DNA of 64,000 nucleotides from Neobittarella massiliensis (ex Bilen et al. 2018) (GTDB lineage Bacteria > Bacillota > Clostridia > Oscillospirales > Ruminococcaceae), in assembly GCF_900289145.1 (NCBI RefSeq), contig NZ_OKQO01000007.1, forward strand, positions 124,001-188,000, in the 5' to 3' direction. The notes under the pieces were generated by a model, which was given only the letters and a program-made list of their open reading frames with translations, searched no databases and was not told the origin of the DNA. Numbering within the stretch: position 1 is the first letter of the stretch; each line of letters starts with the position of its first letter. Below are positions 59,507 through 64,000 of the stretch, piece by piece. A program made the position numbers and the translations under genes.

Positions 59507-60379
59507 TCACCGCAACGGCTGCCGGCCCCGCTTGCGGTTGCCCCACAGGTACGAATCCAGTATCTCCCGGGCCGCCTCATCGGGCTCTGCGCCGTACTGC
59601 CGCCGGTACTGGGCATACACCCGCGCGCTGTCGGTCTCGGCTCCCACCAGCTTGCCCAGCGCGCGCATCTGCGCCGCCGCGCGGGCAAAGTCATCGGCGT
59701 TTTGGGGGTCCCAGTGGGCGTTTACATACCACTTACAGGGCAGCCCCTCGATCTTCTGCAACCGCGCCTCGTAGTCCGGCAGGTCGTAGCTCCAGGGGCC
59801 CTCAAACATCTCCTGGCACATGCCGTCTCCCAAAAACAGCACCTGCTCCTGAGGGCAGTACACAGCGGTACTGTCGGCGCTGTGTTCACCGCCCAGCGAA
59901 AAGATCTCGCAGGTCACCCCGCCCAGGTCTACCGTCAGGCGGCCGTCATACAAAATATCTGCCAGCCGTATGGCAATGCTCTCCCGCAGCGCACCGGGGT
60001 GCTCTTTGATGATGTTCTCGGCGCAAAAAGCGATCTCCTCGCCGGTCTGTACCCGCTCCTGCAGCGCGGCGTCGTCCCAGCGGTAGCTCTGCATCTGGCG
60101 CAGCTTTTGCTGGGTCAGCGGGTGGGCGATGGTGGTCAGGTCCATCTCGGCGGCCCCAAACACGTGGTCCCAGTGCCAGTGGGTCAGCGCCAGGTAGCGG
60201 GGCTCGGCCCCCGGCACCGCCGCCAGCTGCTCTAAAAACAGGCGGGCGTGGGCGGCCGAGTTGCCGCTGTCCACGATCAGCGTCGCCCGCTCCCCCACGA
60301 TCGCGCCCAGCGCCGGCCGGTCAGTGGCGTGGTCGTGGCCGGTCATGTACACCCGCTCGGTCAGTCTCTTCATCTCCAC
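59507..60379 (-). CDS. Metallo-beta-lactamase-fold hydrolase
   Basis: 290 residues with the MBL zinc motif THWHWDHVFG (HxHxDH, about residues 66-75), GGEHSADS (third His) and a downstream FLGDGMC Asp and AHWDP His. The GTG start at 60379 has GAGAGG ahead of it. It ends 6 bp after the amidohydrolase gene in the same operon. Such enzymes hydrolyse thioesters, lactones or phosphoesters; the substrate is not deducible. Confidence 0.9.
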   Translation of the reverse strand: MEMKRLTERVYMTGHDHATDRPALGAIVGERATLIVDSGNSAAHARLFLEQLAAVPGAEPRYLALTHWHWDHVFGAAEMDLTTIAHPLTQQKLRQMQSYRWDDAALQERVQTGEEIAFCAENIIKEHPGALRESIAIRLADILYDGRLTVDLGGVTCEIFSLGGEHSADSTAVYCPQEQVLFLGDGMCQEMFEGPWSYDLPDYEARLQKIEGLPCKWYVNAHWDPQNADDFARAAAQMRALGKLVGAETDSARVYAQYRRQYGAEPDEAAREILDSYLWGNRKRGRQPLR

Positions 60380-60385
60380 TGGTCT

Positions 60386-62095
60386 CTACCTCTCTTCTCG
60401 CTCATATACGATCTCTCCGTCCAGTACCGTCATCACTACCCGGGCCTCTTTGATCTGTGCGGGCGGTATGGTAAAGATGTCCCGGTCCACCACCGCCATG
60501 TCCGCCCGCTTGCCCACCGATAAGCTGCCGCTCACCCGCTCGTCGTACGAGGCGTAGGCCGCACCCATCGTGTGGCCGTACACCGCCTGCTCCACCGTCA
60601 GCCGCTGCTGGGGGTACCAGCCGCCGGCCGGCTGGCCGTTAAAGTCCTGCCGGGTCACAGCGCAGTAGATATTTTCCATCACGTCAAAACGCTCTACCGG
60701 GCAGTCCGACCCGCAGGCTATGGGGATACCCAGCTGCGCCATCGTCTGCCAGTTATAGCTGGTGGCGGCCAGCTCCTCGCCCGCCCGGTCGGCGACGATG
60801 TGCCAGTCCCCGGCCACAAATACCGGTTGGATGTGGGCGATCACCCCCAGCGCGCGAAAGCGCTGAAGCAGCGGCCGGTCGGTGATCTGGCAGTGGATGA
60901 TGCTGTGGCGCATGTCCGCTCGGGGCCAGCGCAGCTGGGCGCGCTCGATGCTGTCAAGCGCCATCTGCATGGTGGCGTTGCCGATACAGTGGATGGCCGC
61001 CGGCATGCCCGCCCGGTGGGCGGTCTCCACCAGCTCGTCGAGCTGCTGCTGGCTGAACACGCCGATACCGCAGGTGCTGGGGCAGTCGGCGTAGGGCCGG
61101 TCTAAAAAGGCGGTGCGCCCCCCCAGCGAGCCGTCGGCCAGCAATTTCAGCGGCCCGATCTTAAAGCGCCCCACCTGGTAGCCGGTGGTGTAGCCCATAT
61201 CTAAAAACCGGCGCAGCTGCTCCGGCCGCGGCAGCAGGCACTGCTCAAACACGCGCACCGGCAGCGCCCCCTCCTGGGCCAGCTGGGTATAGGCCTCGAT
61301 GACCCGGGGGAAGTCCTCCTCCGGCACCGCCTCAAAGTCATCTGTCTGCAGCGCCGTCAGCCCGCAGCGCAGTGCCCGCTGGGCCCCCAGCACCAGCAGC
61401 CGCTTGATGTCGGCCACCTCCAGCCGGGGGATGGCCTCGTACACCAGCACCCGGGCCTCCTCTCTAAAAATGCCCAGCGGCTCGCCGCGCTCGTCGACAT
61501 CTATCTGCCCGCCGGGCAGTTGGGGGGTGTCCCGCGTCACCCCCATCACCTCCAGCGCCTTCGAGTTGACGGCGATGATGTGCCCGCAGGTGCGGGTGTA
61601 GGTCACCGGGTGATCGGTGCTGATGCGGTCCAGGTCGTAGCGGTTGGGAAAGCGGCGGCCCGGCCACAGCTCGTTGTTCCAGCCCCGCCCCTGTATCCAG
61701 CCGCCCCGCGGGCCGCCGCTCTGCCGCAAAAAGTCCCTGCCCCGCCGCACGATCTCATCGATGCTCGTCGCCCCGTCCAGGTACACCTTTTCCAGGCTCA
61801 ACCCGTAGCTGAGCAGGTGCAGGTGGCTGTCGTGAAAGCCCGGCAGCAGCAGCCGGCCGGCCAGGTCCACACTGCGGGTGTGCGGCCCGGCCAGCGCGCA
61901 TATCTCCCGGTCGCTGCCCACCCGCACGATCACCCCGTCCTTTACCGCCACCGCCGTGGGCAGCGCGCGCTCCCGCCGCCTGGGGGCTGCCGGCGGCTCC
62001 ATCGTCCTCACCACACCGCCAAAAAACACGGTATCTGCCTGCCTATCGCCCCGGTCATCCGCCGGGCGCGCGCTCCTGTCGGTCACACCGCTCAT
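60386..62095 (-). CDS. YtcJ-like amidohydrolase
   Basis: 569 residues of the metal-dependent amidohydrolase 3 family. The HDSHLHLLSYG motif gives the first metal site, AAIHCIGN and HSIIHCQ the later histidines, and ACGSDCPVER the catalytic Asp. Relatives include YtcJ and NfdA-type N-substituted formamide deformylases. The N-terminus is extended by a charged, Arg-rich stretch. The ATG at 62095 follows GGGGAG. It is first in a two-gene operon with the MBL hydrolase. Substrate unknown. Confidence 0.9.
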   Translation of the reverse strand: MSGVTDRSARPADDRGDRQADTVFFGGVVRTMEPPAAPRRRERALPTAVAVKDGVIVRVGSDREICALAGPHTRSVDLAGRLLLPGFHDSHLHLLSYGLSLEKVYLDGATSIDEIVRRGRDFLRQSGGPRGGWIQGRGWNNELWPGRRFPNRYDLDRISTDHPVTYTRTCGHIIAVNSKALEVMGVTRDTPQLPGGQIDVDERGEPLGIFREEARVLVYEAIPRLEVADIKRLLVLGAQRALRCGLTALQTDDFEAVPEEDFPRVIEAYTQLAQEGALPVRVFEQCLLPRPEQLRRFLDMGYTTGYQVGRFKIGPLKLLADGSLGGRTAFLDRPYADCPSTCGIGVFSQQQLDELVETAHRAGMPAAIHCIGNATMQMALDSIERAQLRWPRADMRHSIIHCQITDRPLLQRFRALGVIAHIQPVFVAGDWHIVADRAGEELAATSYNWQTMAQLGIPIACGSDCPVERFDVMENIYCAVTRQDFNGQPAGGWYPQQRLTVEQAVYGHTMGAAYASYDERVSGSLSVGKRADMAVVDRDIFTIPPAQIKEARVVMTVLDGEIVYEREER

Positions 62096-62253
62096 CTCCC
62101 CACTCTCCCTGTCTGCGATCCGCGGCTAATGGCCCAGCCTGAGCCAGCCTGGGCCAGCCTGTTTTTTTGGCCGCAAAGCCCCGCGTGCAGGGTATATTTT
62201 CTCTTATTTTAGCACATTCTCCCTATAGCCGCCAGCACCCGGCGCCGCCGCAC

Positions 62254-62282
62254 AAAAAAAGAGCGGGCCGCATGGCCCGCTC
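62254..62282 (-). terminator. Terminator of the second TrpF-like gene
   Basis: GAGCGGGCC and GGCCCGCTC with a GCAT loop, followed on the minus strand by T7. Confidence 0.85.
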
Positions 62283-62303
62283 TCATAAAAGGTCTGTCTG
62301 CTG

Positions 62304-62990
62304 TTAAATGCCCAGCTCTTTGGCGGTGGCGTGTGCCCGTTCGCAGAACAGGCGCACCTTCTCGATGTCTTTCTCGCCCAGGTTGGTGCCGTTTTTATTG
62401 GTCTTGGTCAGCGAGTCCACACCGTAGGGGCGAACGGCCTTGATGGCGTCGGCCACGTTGTCCGGCCCTAGGCCGCCGGCAATGATGACCGGGCAGCTGG
62501 CCCCGTCCACGATCGCCTTGTCCCAGGCCCAGTCGTGGGTCACACCGGCCGCGCCGGTACCGATCACACCGGTCAGCACCGAGTCGAGGATCAGCAGGTC
62601 GCAGAATTTCGAGAAGGCGATTGCCTTGTCGATGGCCTCCGGGCCGGTCATGGGCACTGCCTGCATGATCTTCATGCCGGGGTATTTGGCTTTCAGCTCC
62701 GCTACCAGCTCGGGGGTGGCGTCGTCCTCAGCACCCGAGATGTGCAGAATGTCCGGGTGCAGCGTCTCGATGATCTTGGTGCGCTCTTCCTCGGTGTCGT
62801 CGATGGTCAGGGCCACTTTGGTGGCCTTGTCGCCGACTGCGTCAAAAATAGCTTTGCTCTCGGCCAGAGCCTCGTCAAAAGTTTTGCCGGAATTCTTGGC
62901 GGTGGGGTTCACGCCGATATTGGTGGCGCCGACCTCGATGCAGGCCAGAGCCTCGTCAACAGTTTTCAGAGAGTAGATCTGAGTGATCAT
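62304..62990 (-). CDS. TrpF-like barrel protein, second paralogue lacking the catalytic Cys
   Basis: 228 residues from the ATG at 62990, which follows AAGGAGG. It aligns end to end with the TrpF-like gene at 19652: PDILHISG, MKIMQAV, a LLILDSV aspartate, THDW, GGLGPDNV and GVDSLTKTN. The N-terminus reads MITQIYSL, so the TrpF catalytic Cys is replaced by Tyr here too. It is a single gene with a TTGCGC-18-TAGAAT promoter and a strong terminator; no tryptophan biosynthesis gene is nearby. Automated annotation as phosphoribosylanthranilate isomerase would be doubtful. Confidence 0.78.
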   Translation of the reverse strand: MITQIYSLKTVDEALACIEVGATNIGVNPTAKNSGKTFDEALAESKAIFDAVGDKATKVALTIDDTEEERTKIIETLHPDILHISGAEDDATPELVAELKAKYPGMKIMQAVPMTGPEAIDKAIAFSKFCDLLILDSVLTGVIGTGAAGVTHDWAWDKAIVDGASCPVIIAGGLGPDNVADAIKAVRPYGVDSLTKTNKNGTNLGEKDIEKVRLFCERAHATAKELGI

Positions 62991-63037
62991 AAATAAGAAC
63001 CTCCTTAGTTTGGGTGGGCATTTGCTCGTATGCCCAT

Positions 63038-63067
63038 ATTCTAACACAGCCGATACCGCCGGCGCAA
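63038..63067 (-). promoter_or_regulatory. Promoter of the second TrpF-like gene
   Basis: On the minus strand: TTGCGC (63067-63062), an 18-nt spacer and TAGAAT (63043-63038), 48 bp before the start codon. Confidence 0.6.
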
Positions 63068-63372
63068 TCGATTTTGTGCCGAAAAAATGGCGGTAAAACC
63101 GCTATTATCCACCACAATTACACCCCAGCAGTGGATTTGTGCACAAATCCGCCATCAATCAGCATATCCGCACAGTATTGGGCCGTATTTTTTCCTGCTC
63201 TTTTGGCAGGACACACAGCCGGCGCGCCAAACAGCGGGGATTTTCGTTGCATTTTATATGCCGCTATGCTACATTGTAGATGTAAACAGGCGGCGGCCCA
63301 CAGCCGGCCGCCGCCGAGTTGGGACATACTGCTGCCGCAGTCTGTCAGCCCGCGAGAAAGAGGGTCTTCAAG

Positions 63373-63810
63373 ATGAACTATTACGCTATCGGTTGGCTGG
63401 CCGCCATCGTGGTCTTCGCCCTGCTCGAGGCCGCCTCTCCCGCGCTGGTCTCTATCTGGTTTGCCGCCGGGGCGGTGGGCGCGCTGCTCACCTCCCTGTT
63501 CAGCAGTCTGTTCTGGGTCCAGCTGCTGGTGTTCTTTGCGCTCAGCGGCATCCTGCTGGCCGCCACCCGCCCGCTGTGCCGCAGGTATATGAAGGGCCGC
63601 AGCCAGCCCACCAACGCCGACATGCTCATCGGCCAAACCGCCACCGTGACCGAGGATATCTCCAACGTCAAAGCGGCCGGCCGGGTCTACCTCTCGGGGC
63701 AGAGCTGGGCCGCCCGCAGCCTCGACGGCAGCGACATCCCCAAAAGCACGCTGGTGCGGGTCGATCATATCGAGGGGGTCAAGCTGCTGGTATCCCCCGT
63801 CCAAAAATAG
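63373..63810 (+). CDS. NfeD-family membrane protein
   Basis: 145 residues: three hydrophobic helices (about 5-70, including FALLEAASPALVSIWFAAGA) followed by a soluble OB-fold-like domain (about 80-145, IGQTATVTEDISNVKAAGRV). This is the short NfeD form, which acts with an SPFH/stomatin-like protein in membrane microdomains. The ATG follows AGAGGG. A gene whose start resembles an SPFH protein follows 143 bp later, as in other genomes. Confidence 0.9.
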   Translation: MNYYAIGWLAAIVVFALLEAASPALVSIWFAAGAVGALLTSLFSSLFWVQLLVFFALSGILLAATRPLCRRYMKGRSQPTNADMLIGQTATVTEDISNVKAAGRVYLSGQSWAARSLDGSDIPKSTLVRVDHIEGVKLLVSPVQK

Positions 63811-63953
63811 CCCACTGCTAAGCCCGCCCCTACAGCCAGTAACTTGTAATTTGTAATAAGGTAGCCTCTATCCTCCGGCGCCGGCCGCGCCTATTTTCGC
63901 ACCCACCGGGCGCTAGCGCCCGCCATCATAATACGATCGAGGAGGTCGTCTCT

Positions 63954-64000
63954 ATGCCTATGTTGTGGTTATACATCCTGCTGGCGCTCATCGCGCTGGT
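63954..64000 (+). CDS. N-terminus of a probable SPFH/stomatin-like protein (cut by window edge)
   Basis: Only 15 codons are present: ATG with GAGGAGG upstream, then MPMLWLYILLALIAL, a hydrophobic start. SPFH proteins begin with such a membrane segment and usually follow nfeD, so that identity is inferred from context rather than sequence. Confidence 0.5.
   Translation, partial: MPMLWLYILLALIAL

Overview
This window looks like chromosomal DNA of a GC-rich Gram-positive Clostridia member, most likely a gut Oscillospirales/Ruminococcaceae-type anaerobe. The signs are strong GGAGG-type ribosome binding sites, frequent GTG and TTG starts, VanR/VanS-style two-component pairs, a ferrous-iron (Feo) operon with a FeoB-associated cysteine-rich peptide, surface proteins with sortase-like tails, and a guanine riboswitch. 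Most genes are very GC-rich. Two AT-rich islands (about 49.4-50.4 kb and 55.3-57.7 kb) stand out and look acquired. The exact species cannot be named from the sequence.

Layout. 0-2.5 kb: a lipoprotein, a response regulator and the start of its sensor kinase (minus). 2.7-7.3 kb: tldD/tldE and an HtrA-type protease (plus). 7.3-8.4 kb: a gene-free stretch with unusual repeats. 8.4-13.1 kb: a 1473-residue surface adhesin with a structured, possibly attenuated leader. 13.2-16.3 kb: a three-gene envelope operon (glycolipid glycosyltransferase, polysaccharide deacetylase, MprF/YbhN-like membrane protein). 16.4-16.9 kb: tandem repeat array A. 17.2-20.3 kb: an amidohydrolase / HTH-PfkB kinase / TrpF-like operon. 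20.5-24.6 kb: a two-component system, a GNAT acetyltransferase with deoC, and an azoreductase-like flavoprotein. 24.8-27.1 kb: a second surface protein. 27.2-30.1 kb: two nucleoside hydrolases divergent from a Crp/Fnr regulator. 30.2-31.8 kb: a MATE exporter with an attenuator leader. 32-34.3 kb: a third two-component system. 34.4-38 kb: a GNAT enzyme, two small proteins and an ABC exporter. 38-39 kb: a guanine riboswitch ahead of a 5-formyl-THF cyclo-ligase-family gene. 39-39.5 kb: tandem array B, related to array A. 39.6-47 kb: YitT, a tocopherol-cyclase-like protein and a MoxR/DUF58/transglutaminase operon. 47-51 kb: small genes, a DsrE pseudogene, a frameshifted HTH regulator and tRNA-Leu. 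51.8-55.3 kb: the feo operon. 55.5-59 kb: a sigma-factor pseudogene, a lipoprotein, an M23 peptidase and a frameshifted AlkZ-like glycosylase. 59-63 kb: a DtxR-family regulator, an MBL hydrolase, a YtcJ-like amidohydrolase and a second TrpF-like gene. 63.3-64 kb: NfeD and the start of a probable SPFH protein.

Two functional themes recur. One is nucleoside and phosphosugar metabolism: a deaminase-type amidohydrolase, an HTH-PfkB kinase, two TrpF-like proteins lacking the catalytic Cys, deoC, two nucleoside hydrolases and a guanine-riboswitch gene. The other is envelope and surface remodelling. The most unusual observations are the two related tandem arrays, a three-copy inverted repeat with a fixed 14-nt loop, a helically phased CTCA repeat, and a 47-59 kb stretch where four genes carry inactivating lesions.
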